A stretch of DNA of 64,000 bases, taken from JAJDYQ01 sp963662865 (GTDB lineage Bacteria; Pseudomonadota; Gammaproteobacteria; JAJDYQ01). Within the stretch, counting starts at the first letter, position 1. Every line of letters starts with the position of its first letter. The notes beneath the pieces are model-generated. The model had not been told where the DNA came from. It saw only the letters and a program-made list of their open reading frames with translations, and did not search any database. The stretch is taken from NCBI GenBank assembly GCA_963662865.1, contig OY759969.1, positions 744,001 to 808,000 of the forward strand, in the 5' to 3' direction. Below are positions 55,303 to 64,000 of this stretch, one piece after another. The position numbers were made by a program, and so were the translations under genes.

Positions 55303-55797
55303 TTAGAGGATATTACCATTTTCCTGGATTTGTTCTGTCGAATGCAGAAATTCGACCATTTCAACTTCGGCAGCAGACACCAGAATATGTGAAACTCCCT
55401 CAAGAGGAGTCCGGTCATTATCGTCCTTTAGCCATTCACACTCTTCAATCAGAAAATGCTGGTCCTCCGGTCGGCTCGGCCATTCCTTTGGCCAGCCATA
55501 CAAACGGCGTTGTCCCTTAAGATGCAATACCACATAGCAATCACCGTGGTGTGCAAATGCCGAATATTGAGCGGATTGATAGGAGCTTTGCCGGGTAATT
55601 TTCCAACTACGGAGAAGCCTGTGCAATGTATCAGCGTTCCATATCGAGGCAAACACCAGCCCGAACACAACAGATACCAAGGCTAATATAAAAATCTCAA
55701 AGAACTTGTTCGAATGTACATCCCATCCTGTGTGGCTAATCGCCCAGAAGAATGACTGGGCAATTCTGCTCTTCGTTGAATTTCTCCCCACTGCCAC
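55303..55797 (-). pseudogene. DUF6338-like membrane protein fragment
   Basis: A 164-codon frame opening with a GTG inside the hsdR relic. From DVHSNKFFEIFILALVSVVF on it has a membrane helix and then a soluble part (FAHHGDCYVVLHLKGQRRLYGWPKEWPSRPE) with the pattern I associate with the C-terminal half of DUF6338 proteins. The usual N-terminal membrane segments are missing and the first 30 codons coincide with hsdR sequence in another frame, so it looks N-terminally truncated by recombination. Its role is unknown. Confidence 0.5.
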
Positions 55798-57165
55798 TGT
55801 GGCGTCTCATGATCCAGTTCTGAAAATTGCGCCGCGCGGTATCCCGATAAGATGACAGCTTGGTGTCCACGCCGCAGACGCGCCGAACCAGAGACACCAG
55901 CGAGATCAATTCTCTTTCCGGTTGGCTGCCCTTGTAGTTATCAAGCAGGGCATAAGCCCGCCAGACTTTGAAAGGGGACAAACGTGGCTGATCTTTTTTG
56001 AGTCTGTCGCACAACTCCCGGATCATGGCATAAGTCAACTCCCTACGCCGATGTGGTTGGTCGTAGAAAATCGTCAAAGCCTCAATCTCGTCTCGATGAT
56101 CTTCCAGATATTGCCGAAAGTCTTGCGCCATGGCTTCCGCGTTCTCATGAGAATCGCCCGCCCATTCGGCGCGGGACAATGTATCCAGGCTATCATGGTC
56201 AACGGTCTGTTCCTTGTTGCGGCGGATGGAGTCGATTAACTCGATCAGTTCGCCGTTGAAAACGCGGGCAGCGCCATCAACCAACTGTTCCCGGGCTTTG
56301 TCACAGATCTCAGAAGACGGTTCGGCATCCTCGGGAACCGGTTCGATCTCGCGCGCCCTCCTCTGGATGTGGTCCGGGTCAATAGCGGCCAGCAGGTCAC
56401 CTGCGATTTGGGTAAGTTCGGCGCCCCCCGCCTGCTCCCTGATTCGGTTTTTGTCCGTCTGGTCAAGTTGCTGGTTCAGACGGGCAAGGCGGCCAGCCAG
56501 CGAACTCACGGTATCTTCGTCGTATGCTCCCATCATAACGCCCATGGCCAAATTCTTGAGCGGCGCCGTGGTCTTGGTGATGAGCGGTTGGCTGGCGGTC
56601 TTGAGTGACCGGGTGACACCGACCGCATCCACAATTACATAATGAGTCTTCCCACTGACCGCGGAGGGCGAGACTTGCCTGAGGTCATCGTGTTCGAGGG
56701 TGCGGGTGCCCCGCCCCTTCATTTGCTCGAAATAATTGCGGCTCCGCACGTCACGCATGAAAAGCAGACATTCAATGGGTTTGACGTCGGTGCCCGTTGC
56801 AATCATATCCACAGTTACAGCGATGCGTGGGTAGTAGTCATTGCGGAACTGGGTAAGGACGGATTTTGGATTCTCCACAGTTCTATAGGTCACCTTCTTG
56901 CAAAATTCATTGCCTTCTCCGAATTCCTCCCGCACGGTCTGGATAATGTCGTCGGCTTGGCTTCAATCACGCCGACAGGCTTTTTATGGATAAAAAGAAC
57001 ATAATCGGCAGGACCAACATCTGTCTGATACTCACGAACGGCGATCCCAAGGCCAGCGTTGAAGTCGATTTTGTTGTTGTTCTGAACTATCCAACCGGCG
57101 TGGAATAGCTGTTCGTCGATTTTGTTTCGCGCCGCCTGTTCGGGTGTCTGGTTGGCGTTTGGCAT
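55736..57165 (-). pseudogene. hsdR: Type I restriction subunit hsdR, internally deleted and frameshifted
   Basis: The 5' piece (57165 to about 56956) encodes 80 residues of the nuclease domain up to ADYVLFIHKKPVGVIEAK, with the D..ExK residues kept. It then joins, in another frame, the 3' piece (to 55736), which starts DDIIQTVREEFGEGNEFCKK and holds helicase motifs V-VI (IAVTVDMIATGTDVKP; YFEQMKGRGTRT) and the C-terminal domain. Roughly 350-450 residues, including the Walker A and DEAD-box motifs, are missing compared with a normal HsdR of about 900. The end also looks wrong: after GEKFNEEQ the sequence leaves the family and stops. Restriction by this subunit must be lost. Confidence 0.88.
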
Positions 57166-57419
57166 CAGTCTGCTCGCCTAATGTAAGCCGGTATCTCTCA
57201 TATCCGCTAGTTTATTTCAATAGATATCGGCTTGTAGAGTGAATAATGCAGGAGGTTATAAAAATACATTATGACCGGCATATATGGCCATGATGTATAT
57301 CGTCCAGGTTGGGTGTAATCAGCCTGCTATCGGTAAATTTCATGCAAAGGAATCTATTAAGGTGTCTGCGTTCAGATATACTACCGGAAACAGCCATCGG
57401 AGCAGGGGATCATAGCGCG

Positions 57420-58067
57420 ATGTTCATGTTAAAGAAAAAGACAGAGATGTCTGCGGAACCGGAAGCCATTCCCGGCTGCGATACCGCTATGGTGGTAAGC
57501 AACAGGCATTATGTGAATGGAAATCCGATTCTGGGACCATTTCCGGACGGTTTTGAGCAGGTGATTTTCGGCCTGGGCTGTTTCTGGGGGGCAGAGCGTA
57601 AATTCTGGCAGCTGGAGGGGGTTTACACGACTGCCGTGGGGTATTCGGCGGGTTATACGAAAAGCCCCACTTATCAGGAGGTCTGTACCGGTAGGACCGG
57701 ACATAATGAGGTCGTGCTGATTGTGTATAACCCTGAAGTGATTCGCTATGCCGATATTCTGAAAGTTTTCTGGGAGTCGCATGACCCCACTCAGGGAATG
57801 CGGCAGGGGAATGATGTTGGTACACAGTATCGTTCAGGTATTTATTTTACCTCGGATGTGCAGGAGGAAATATCAGGAGCTTCGTTAAATGAGTATCAAA
57901 ATGCACTGAAAAAGGCCGGATATTCGAGTATTACGACAGAGATTTTACCCGCAGCGGAGTTCTATTATGCCGAGGACTATCACCAGCAGTATCTGGCAAA
58001 AAATCCCGGAGGGTATTGCGGTTTGGGCGGCACCGATGTGGCTTGCCCAACCGGGTTGGTGACGTAG
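57420..58067 (+). CDS. msrA: Peptide methionine sulfoxide reductase MsrA
   Basis: Repairs oxidised methionine (S form), 215 residues. The active-site GLGCFWGAERKFW, GYSAGYTKSPTYQEVCTGRTGHNEVV (continuous) and the C-terminal resolving-Cys region NPGGYCGLGG are present. ATG 57420 (or 57426) is preferred over the TTG-type frame from 57309, which adds a non-conserved leader. It is the first gene beyond the defence island, divergent from hsdR. Confidence 0.95.
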   Translation: MFMLKKKTEMSAEPEAIPGCDTAMVVSNRHYVNGNPILGPFPDGFEQVIFGLGCFWGAERKFWQLEGVYTTAVGYSAGYTKSPTYQEVCTGRTGHNEVVLIVYNPEVIRYADILKVFWESHDPTQGMRQGNDVGTQYRSGIYFTSDVQEEISGASLNEYQNALKKAGYSSITTEILPAAEFYYAEDYHQQYLAKNPGGYCGLGGTDVACPTGLVT

Positions 58068-58175
58068 CATTCAGGATATAGGGTCGGGGTATAAAGGGTT
58101 TGCCAATCTTTCCCGACTGCGCTATAAGGACGCGCTTTTCACAAAGCTTTGTTTAGAAACAGGGAGAGAACAGGT

Positions 58176-58607
58176 ATGTCATCAATTGATGATATTGAAA
58201 TGCCGAGTGGCTATCACCCTGATGCCACAGAAGAATATATGTGCGACAGGCATCTGGTGTATTTCAGGAAGAAGTTACTCGACTGGCGTTCCGGATTAAT
58301 GGCGGAGTCACAGGAGACTCTGGACCATCTTCGGGACAATGCCAATCAGGATGTCGGCGACGAGATTGACCGTGCCAGCCGCGAAAGCGACCATACCCTC
58401 GAGCTGCGCACTCGTGACCGCTATCGTAAGTTACAGAGTAAGATTGATGAGGCGCTGAAGCGTATTGAGGACGGTTCCTATGGTTATTGTGATGATACCG
58501 GCGAAGAAATTGGCCTGAAACGGCTCGAAGCGCGCCCCGTGGCTACACTGACCCTGGAGGCCCAGGAGCGCCGTGAATCCATGGAGAAGCATACGGCTGG
58601 TGGATAA
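58176..58607 (+). CDS. dksA: DksA-family RNA polymerase-binding protein, zinc Cys mostly lost
   Basis: Secondary-channel regulator that acts with ppGpp on rRNA and amino-acid promoters. It is 143 residues: coiled coil with the acidic tip DEIDRASRES, then the globular part DGSYGYCDDTGEEIGLKRLEARPVATLTLEAQERRE (continuous). In E. coli four Cys bind zinc; here only the first remains (C-x-x-T, then T..A). Zinc-free DksA proteins are known, for example in Pseudomonas (DksA2) and in alphaproteobacteria. ATG 58176, nine bases after AGGGAG, is the likely start. Confidence 0.92.
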   Translation: MSSIDDIEMPSGYHPDATEEYMCDRHLVYFRKKLLDWRSGLMAESQETLDHLRDNANQDVGDEIDRASRESDHTLELRTRDRYRKLQSKIDEALKRIEDGSYGYCDDTGEEIGLKRLEARPVATLTLEAQERRESMEKHTAGG

Positions 58608-58616
58608 CCGATAACT

Positions 58617-59822
58617 CTAATCGGCAATCAGCTCTACCCAGTGTCTTACCGGGGTTGAGGTTCCTGAAGCGAGATGATGCAGGCACCCGATGTTGGCCGT
58701 GACAATTATTTCGGGTTGTTCGCGGCTGATATTTTGCAGTTTTCTCTTTTTTAACCGCTTAGATAGTTTCGGTTGTAACAGCGTGTAGCTGCCGGCTGCG
58801 CCACAGCACAGGTGTGACTCGCTGAAGGGAATGCGTTTTACTCCAATGGAATCCAGCAGGTTTTCAACACTGCCGGCAAGTTTTTGTCCGTGCTGTAGTG
58901 TACAGGGGGGATGATAGGCGACAGGTGAATAACTGTTCGGCTTTAATTTTGTAATGTCCTCTTGCTCAATAACTTCTATAAGATCTTTAGCTAGCATACT
59001 GATTTTAGAGGCTTTTTCCTTATAGTCCGGATCGTGCTTCAGTAACTCTCCATAGTGTTTGATATGCACGCCACAACCACTCGCTGTGGAAACAATGGCT
59101 TCTATGCCAGCCTCAGTATATGGCCACCAGGCATCAATGCGGCTGCGAACCAGGTCCAGGGCTTCTTCAGGGGCGGAAGTATGGTGGTGCAGGGCACCGC
59201 AGCAGGCCGCCGGGTCTTCTTTGATTGTTTCAATACCGAGCTTATCCAGCACGTTACGTGCGGCGGCGGTAATGGATGGGCTGAGCGCAGGTTGAACGCA
59301 GCCTTCCGGCAGGAGCACTTTACGGGAATGTGATGAAGCAGGGTCTTTCGGCCCGGGTATTTTTATCGGTATCCGGGTTTTCAGGCGGGCAGGCAAAAAA
59401 GGTCTGACCATACGCCCCATGCCAAGCAGGGCGGCAAAACGACCGGGGTAGGCCAGGGTTTCACGAATCAAATAGCGCCTGAAGCGATCAAAAAGGGGGC
59501 GCGATGTGTTTTTCTCGACAATTTCCCGCCCGATATCGAGCAGCTCACCATAATCCACGCCGGAAGGGCAGGTGGTTTCACAATTACGACAGGTCAGGCA
59601 CTGGTCTAGATGTTGTCGTGTTTCATGGCCTGGGTTTTGTCCTTCCAGAATCTGCTTGATTTGATAGATGCGTCCACGTGGCCCATCCAGTTCATCGCCA
59701 AGAATCTCATAGGTCGGGCAGGTTGCATTACAGAAACCGCAATGTACGCATTTACGCAGAATTTCATTTGCGCGCCGGCCTTTGGGATCGGCCAGAAACT
59801 GTTCCGTAAGACGGGTTTGCAT
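58617..59822 (-). CDS. glcF: Glycolate oxidase iron-sulfur subunit
   Basis: 401 residues. Two 4Fe-4S motifs lie at the N-terminus (CVHCGFCNATCPTYE; CLTCRNCETTCPSGVD). Two CCG domains follow (CCGALHHHT; YHPPCTLQHGQ; CCGAAGSYTLL). It passes electrons from the GlcD/GlcE flavoproteins to the respiratory chain in oxidation of glycolate to glyoxylate. Last of three genes glcD-glcE-glcF read from right to left; its ATG lies two bases from the glcE stop. Confidence 0.95.
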   Translation of the reverse strand: MQTRLTEQFLADPKGRRANEILRKCVHCGFCNATCPTYEILGDELDGPRGRIYQIKQILEGQNPGHETRQHLDQCLTCRNCETTCPSGVDYGELLDIGREIVEKNTSRPLFDRFRRYLIRETLAYPGRFAALLGMGRMVRPFLPARLKTRIPIKIPGPKDPASSHSRKVLLPEGCVQPALSPSITAAARNVLDKLGIETIKEDPAACCGALHHHTSAPEEALDLVRSRIDAWWPYTEAGIEAIVSTASGCGVHIKHYGELLKHDPDYKEKASKISMLAKDLIEVIEQEDITKLKPNSYSPVAYHPPCTLQHGQKLAGSVENLLDSIGVKRIPFSESHLCCGAAGSYTLLQPKLSKRLKKRKLQNISREQPEIIVTANIGCLHHLASGTSTPVRHWVELIAD

Positions 59823-59824
59823 GG

Positions 59825-60877
59825 CTATAGATAATCGTAAAAGGTGCCAGGATTTAAAATTCTTTCAGGATCAAAGGCTTGCTTGATCTTTTTATGAATC
59901 TGCATGATATTTTTTTCCAAAGGGTGGCGCAGGTTTGTTTTGTTTGTGGTATGCCATTGTTCGGCATACCCGCCCGCAGACTGTGCCTTTTGCGTAACGC
60001 TCCGGGCAGATTCTTCAGTCTTGAGCCAACGCTGTGAGCCGCCCCAGTCAATTAATTGCTCGCTTGAATCCGGCAGGATATGCGGGCTGGCCTGTGGGAT
60101 AGATAGTCGCCAGAAGCTGTCTTTTTGAAAGAATGTATGGCTATGGTTACGAATGGATAACCAGAAGTTGTCCGCATCCCGTAGTAATTCGCCCCCGAAT
60201 GTGCGGGATGCCTGCTTTACGCCGGATTCTGTACCCGATAATCGAACCATGAGTCTGCCCTGGTACCAACAGGCCGCGCTTATCGGGTTGGCGATGCCTG
60301 ACAGCTTGCTGATTCGCCGGATAGCCTCGTTTGCAGACAGTTCGAATACTTTGGTGACCTCCATTTCAGGCAGAGGCAACACCTTTATGGATACGTCAAG
60401 AATGACCCCCAGTACGCCATAGGCACCTGCCATAAGCCTGGAGGCATCATAACCGGCGACGTTTTTCATTACCTGACCGCCAAAGCGCAGGTCTTCACCT
60501 TTGCCATTGATGATATGTGTACCAAGAACAAAGTCGCGGGCGGCGCCGACCCACGGGCGGCGAGGACCTGATAACCCGCTTGCTATCGCGCCGCCGATAG
60601 TGCCGCCATTAAATTCAGGTGGTTCAAAGGCCAGCATCTGGCCGCTTTCTCGTAATACGGATTCGGCTTCAGACATGGGTGTGCCCGCTCTGACGGTTAA
60701 TACCAGTTCAGTCGGCTCATAGGCGATTATCCCGTTGTGCTGCAAAATGGAGAGAGGCTTTCCTTCGTCTCGCAATCGTAAAGACGATTTTGACCCACTG
60801 CCGTGAATACTGAGAGGTTGTCCTTCCTGGCAGGCGCATGCAACGGTCTCGATTAGTTGTTGCGCTATATCGCGCAT
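59825..60877 (-). CDS. glcE: Glycolate oxidase FAD-binding subunit
   Basis: 350 residues, a short FAD-binding PCMH-type protein: LSIHGSGSKSSLR, MLAFEPPEFNGGTIGGAIASGLSGPRRPWVGAARDFVLG (continuous) and GEDLRFGGQVMKNVAGYDASRLM. The C-terminus has FDPERILNPGTFYDYL. ATG 60877, one base beyond the glcD stop, is chosen; an upstream frame to 60946 lies inside glcD. Confidence 0.93.
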   Translation of the reverse strand: MRDIAQQLIETVACACQEGQPLSIHGSGSKSSLRLRDEGKPLSILQHNGIIAYEPTELVLTVRAGTPMSEAESVLRESGQMLAFEPPEFNGGTIGGAIASGLSGPRRPWVGAARDFVLGTHIINGKGEDLRFGGQVMKNVAGYDASRLMAGAYGVLGVILDVSIKVLPLPEMEVTKVFELSANEAIRRISKLSGIANPISAACWYQGRLMVRLSGTESGVKQASRTFGGELLRDADNFWLSIRNHSHTFFQKDSFWRLSIPQASPHILPDSSEQLIDWGGSQRWLKTEESARSVTQKAQSAGGYAEQWHTTNKTNLRHPLEKNIMQIHKKIKQAFDPERILNPGTFYDYL

Positions 60878-60878
60878 C

Positions 60879-62342
60879 CTAGAAACGCTCAATTTCAGGA
60901 TGGGGTAATCGGCCATGATGTACGTGCATGGCGCCAAGTTCGGCACAACGGTGTAATTCCGGTACTGCCTTACCGGGATTTAGCAGTCGTTTGCAGTCAA
61001 AGGCGTCTTTAATGGCATGAAACTGTACAAGCTCCGCCGCTTGAAATTGCATGCACATCTGATCGATTTTCTCTATGCCAACGCCGTGTTCACCGGTGAT
61101 CGTGCCGCCGACTGCTACGGAAAGTTGCAGAATTTTTGCGCCAAGTTCTTCGACAAGGTGAAGCTGGCCTTCCTGGTTCGCGTCGTAAAGGATCAGTGGG
61201 TGCAGGTTACCGTCGCCTGCGTGAAATACATTCGCAATCGGTAATTCATATTCCTCAGATAATTCGCCAATGCGCCTTAATACCCGTCCGAGATGTTTCC
61301 GCGGGATAGTGCCATCCATACAGTAATAGTCTGGAGCCAAACGTCCAACGGCGGGGAAGGCCGACTTGCGCCCGGCCCAGAACGCGATACGTTCCTGTTC
61401 GTCTCTGGCAATGCGCACTTCGAGCGCACCGCTTTCGTTCAGGATACGTTTGACGGCTTCTGTCTGGCCGGCGACCTCGCTTTCAGTGCCATCAAGCTCG
61501 CACAATAGAATGGCACTGGCATCAATCGGATAGCCGGCGTGAATAAAGTCCTCAACCGCCCGGATAGCCGGGTTGTCCATCATCTCCAATCCCCCTGGAA
61601 TAATGCCTGAACCTATGATTGCCGCGACCGCATCGCCGGCTTCCTGGACGCTATCGAATGAGGCCATCAGTACGCGAGCGGTCTCAGGCTTCGGTAACAG
61701 CTTGACCGTGATCTCGATAATGACTCCCAGCATGCCTTCGGACCCCGTCAGCAAAGCCAATAGGTCAAAACCAGGGCTATCCAGGGCCTGTGTCCCAATA
61801 GAAAGCATTTCACCTTCTATAGTTAATAGTTTGATATTTAAGAGATTATGAACCGTAAGACCGTATTTCAGGCAATGTATGCCACCGGCATTTTCTGCCA
61901 CGTTTCCACCGATTGAACAGGCAATCTGTGAGGAGGGGTCAGGCGCATAATAGAGGCCGTAGGGCATGGCGGCTTCTGTTATTGCCAGATTCCGGGTACC
62001 GGGCTGCACCCTTGCCGTGCGGTTTTGCGTGTCGATGTCCAGGATTTTATTGAACTTTGCCAGGCTCAGCACGACTCCATCTTTATGGGGTAAGGCACCT
62101 CCTGACAATCCGGTACCGGCACCGCGCGTAACGACCGGCACGCCCATTTCGTAACAGGTGCGAAGCATAGCCTGCACCTGTTTGATCGTATCGGGCAACG
62201 CTACCAGCATGGGCCGTTGTCGATAGGCTGACAGGCCATCGCATTCATACGGCGCAAGTGCCTCCTCTGATGTCAGTAACTGAGACTTGTCCAGATGTTC
62301 GGACAGCCGCTTGAGTAACGATTCCAAGTGTTGGTAAGACAT
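60879..62342 (-). CDS. glcD: Glycolate oxidase subunit GlcD
   Basis: Main flavin dehydrogenase subunit, 487 residues. It has the FAD loop VTRGAGTGLSGGALPHKDGVVL, GGNVAENAGGIHCLKYGLT, TGSEGMLGVIIEITVKLLP and the C-terminal VGGTITGEHGVGIEKI. The start ATG 62342 (MSYQHLESLLKRL) is preferred to 62381. First gene of glcDEF; no glcC regulator is next to it. Divergent from the DUF1249 gene across 153 bp. Confidence 0.95.
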   Translation of the reverse strand: MSYQHLESLLKRLSEHLDKSQLLTSEEALAPYECDGLSAYRQRPMLVALPDTIKQVQAMLRTCYEMGVPVVTRGAGTGLSGGALPHKDGVVLSLAKFNKILDIDTQNRTARVQPGTRNLAITEAAMPYGLYYAPDPSSQIACSIGGNVAENAGGIHCLKYGLTVHNLLNIKLLTIEGEMLSIGTQALDSPGFDLLALLTGSEGMLGVIIEITVKLLPKPETARVLMASFDSVQEAGDAVAAIIGSGIIPGGLEMMDNPAIRAVEDFIHAGYPIDASAILLCELDGTESEVAGQTEAVKRILNESGALEVRIARDEQERIAFWAGRKSAFPAVGRLAPDYYCMDGTIPRKHLGRVLRRIGELSEEYELPIANVFHAGDGNLHPLILYDANQEGQLHLVEELGAKILQLSVAVGGTITGEHGVGIEKIDQMCMQFQAAELVQFHAIKDAFDCKRLLNPGKAVPELHRCAELGAMHVHHGRLPHPEIERF

Positions 62343-62495
62343 GGTGTCGCCTGAATAGCCGAATCCGCGCATTTTATCCATTAACCACCCGGAACAAATA
62401 TAAATTTCGCCGTTTGTAGTAATTTAATGCCAGTAAGCATGAATTGCTGAAAAGTCAAGCCATGACATTCAATCCCGCTGTGATATGCTCGGTTT

Positions 62496-62990
62496 ATGGC
62501 AATTTCAATCGAACAGTTGCAGGCCATAAAAGACAGGGCGAGGAGCTTCCATGAGCTCATGTCTTTGTATGAAGAAAACTATGTTCGGTTCAATCAACTG
62601 GTCTGTGATTTGCCCGACGTGAGCAGGCTGTCATTGTCACGGCGTATAGCTGACGTTGATTTGCACCTGCGGGTTCTTGAGCGCCATAAATACACTACGA
62701 CGGTTTTGCTGACCTACCGGTTTCAGTGCGAGGAAGGAGAAGTTAGAACGCCTGATATAAAAATCCGGCTTTACCATGATACGAAGCAGGCTGAGGCAAT
62801 ATCCTGTTGTCATCAGGATAAGAAGCGCTATGGTTGGCTTGATCGCGATTTCTGTCACTCAAATATCCAGTGGCGCTGGCGCATGAATCATTTTCTTTTC
62901 AAGTGGTTAAACTATTGTCTGAAATCAGGTCATGGATTCCCGCAACAAAAGTCCGCTATTGGCTGGTCAGATTTTATACAATCTATCTAG
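62496..62990 (+). CDS. DUF1249 family protein (YqiB-like)
   Basis: 164-residue soluble protein with the family pattern SFHELMSLYEENYVRFNQLV, VLERHKYTTTVLLTYRF, DIKIRLYHDTKQAEAISC and WRWRMNHFLFKWLNYCL. The function is unknown; in E. coli yqiB lies by nudF and cpdA, neither of which is here. Confidence 0.85.
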   Translation: MAISIEQLQAIKDRARSFHELMSLYEENYVRFNQLVCDLPDVSRLSLSRRIADVDLHLRVLERHKYTTTVLLTYRFQCEEGEVRTPDIKIRLYHDTKQAEAISCCHQDKKRYGWLDRDFCHSNIQWRWRMNHFLFKWLNYCLKSGHGFPQQKSAIGWSDFIQSI

Positions 62991-63040
62991 TTCCGCATTC
63001 GGCTGATATTTATCTCCTATAGTTTTTTATCAAGTGCTGC

Positions 63041-63283
63041 ATGAGATTATCAACCAAAGGACGTTATGCCGTCACGGCCATGCTGGATTTAGCGCTGAGT
63101 GGTGGCAAAAATCCGGTGGCTCTGGTTCAGATTTCACAATGCCAGGGCATTTCACTCTCTTATCTTGAACAGCTTTTTGTTGCTCTGCGTAAGGCCAATC
63201 TGGTTACCGGTGTTCGTGGTCCGGGTGGCGGCTATCAATTGGCACGTGATGCGCAAACCGTTTTTGCTGCCAACATTATTTGA
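63041..63283 (+). pseudogene. iscR: Truncated Rrf2/IscR-family regulator
   Basis: 80 codons covering the winged-helix domain only: MRLSTKGRYAVTAMLDLALS, ISLSYLEQLFVALRKANLV and VRGPGGGYQLARDA, closely IscR-like. The frame stops at TGA where IscR has an Arg after DII. Reading on gives VIDSFDISLYRRKL and a second stop at 63327-63329. The Cys ligands of the 2Fe-2S cluster (normally about residues 90-105) and the rest of the 150-residue protein are absent, and no isc genes follow. Probably a pseudogene, though a short DNA-binding protein could still be made. Confidence 0.75.
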
Positions 63284-63318
63284 GTCATTGATTCTTTTGA
63301 TATATCCCTGTATCGCAG

Positions 63319-63343
63319 GAAGCTCTGACTTAACCAGGGTTTA
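63319..63343. repeat. Palindromic repeat copy D
   Basis: GAAGCTCTGACTTAACCAGG and following bases, a diverged copy of the hairpin at 29893. It overlaps the second stop of the iscR remnant. Confidence 0.4.
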
Positions 63344-63427
63344 CTTGAGATTAATCACGGGTGGTCAGAGGCTAAATCTGCTTTAACGGGCCTGTCTGCT
63401 CAAATATAAGATTCACTTCAGTAATAC

Positions 63428-64000
63428 ATGGCGACCAGGAAGAAAAACACCAAGTCAGCAAAGCAGCGATCCCTGAAACAAAGATTCATTTCGCTTATCT
63501 GGCGCATCGCGTTGGTATCGGTAGTATTGCTTGCAGCCTATCTCGCGTGGCTGGATGTGGAGATTTTGACCCGGTTTGAGGGAAAAAAATGGTCTTTGCC
63601 TGCAAGGGTTTATGCGCGGCCCCTGGAGCTTTATGTGGGAGCGCCATATACAATTCACCATGTACTCAAGGAGTTTGGGCTCCTGGGTTATCGCAATCAG
63701 AAAGATTTAAACAGACCGGGTAGCTACAATGCGTCGAAATCCATTATCGCCGTTCATAAACGAGGTTTCGATTTCTGGGACGGCGCAGAGGCTGAACGGC
63801 GTCTGCGCATACATTTTGATGAGTCGAGCGTCTCTCGGATATCTTCATCGGATAAGCAGGGAGTTGATCTGGTTCGTTTCGATCCCCTCTATATCGGTGG
63901 AATATACCCGGAGAAGGCCGAAGACCGGATTGTCGTCCGGCTATCCGAGGTTCCTGGCCTGCTGGTTAAAGGATTGCTCAGCGTGGAGGACAAGGGCTTT
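63428..64000 (+). CDS. mrcB: Penicillin-binding protein 1B-type transpeptidase/transglycosylase, 5' part
   Basis: 191 codons, open at the right edge. There is a basic cytoplasmic start (MATRKKNTKSAKQRSLKQR), a membrane anchor (IALVSVVLLAAYLAWL), and then the UB2H-type region (WSLPARVYARPLELYVGA) and YIGGIYPEKAEDR before LLVKGLLSVEDKGF, the first motif of the family 51 glycosyltransferase (E-D-K/R-x-F). Builds peptidoglycan in the periplasm. No other gene is seen between 63284 and 63427. Confidence 0.92.
   Translation, partial: MATRKKNTKSAKQRSLKQRFISLIWRIALVSVVLLAAYLAWLDVEILTRFEGKKWSLPARVYARPLELYVGAPYTIHHVLKEFGLLGYRNQKDLNRPGSYNASKSIIAVHKRGFDFWDGAEAERRLRIHFDESSVSRISSSDKQGVDLVRFDPLYIGGIYPEKAEDRIVVRLSEVPGLLVKGLLSVEDKGF

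Overview
The window looks like a chromosome segment from a gammaproteobacterium. The evidence is the surE-pcm-(yqaA-like)-nlpD-rpoS block, rpoS itself, alaC-hom, nagZ, a glcDEF set, an mrcB-type PBP1b and an ectABC cluster led by a MarR-family regulator. The ectoine genes and an MscS channel suggest life at varying salinity, probably marine. One very large ankyrin protein and two giant Calx-beta-like autotransporters are typical of host-associated bacteria. A symbiont is therefore plausible, but this is inference. No rRNA, tRNA, CRISPR array or transposase gene was seen.

Layout. 0-10 kb: the 3' end of pnp, then pdxB, a UPF0114 membrane protein, accA, tilS with a tandem repeat in its 5' end, a 22-repeat ankyrin protein and a convergent SLC13-type transporter. 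10-20 kb: giant autotransporter AT1, preceded by a 35-base poly-C tract and broken near its 3' end by one extra base. 20-29 kb: a metallophosphoesterase, an Smr protein, the surE-to-rpoS block, an Mth938-like protein, alaC and hom. 29-33 kb: two glycosyltransferases and thrC, all on the minus strand. 33-41 kb: ectR/ectABC, a lytic transglycosylase, nagZ, an MscS channel, a PLP-dependent dehydratase and an SseB-like protein. 41-49.6 kb: AT2, a paralogue of AT1 with its own 39-base poly-C leader. 49.6-57.2 kb, all minus strand: a scrambled defence island with hsdM, an AlbA_2/ATPase-type protein, a GmrSD-like DUF262/DUF1524 protein, a 46-residue proline-rich ORF, a DUF6338-like fragment and a wrecked hsdR; hsdS is absent. 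57-64 kb: msrA, a zinc-site-less dksA, glcDEF, a DUF1249 gene, a truncated iscR and the 5' end of mrcB.

The most notable system is the AT1/AT2 pair. Each gene has the same leader: a conserved hairpin-like motif, a short ORF with a good Shine-Dalgarno, and a very long poly-C run between that ORF and the autotransporter start. The two leaders lie in different frames relative to their autotransporters. The arrangement fits slipped-strand phase variation of two large surface proteins. Their passengers are built from internally duplicated repeats and their beta-barrel ends are nearly identical. The second area of interest is the restriction island, where at least three recombination scars can be read directly.
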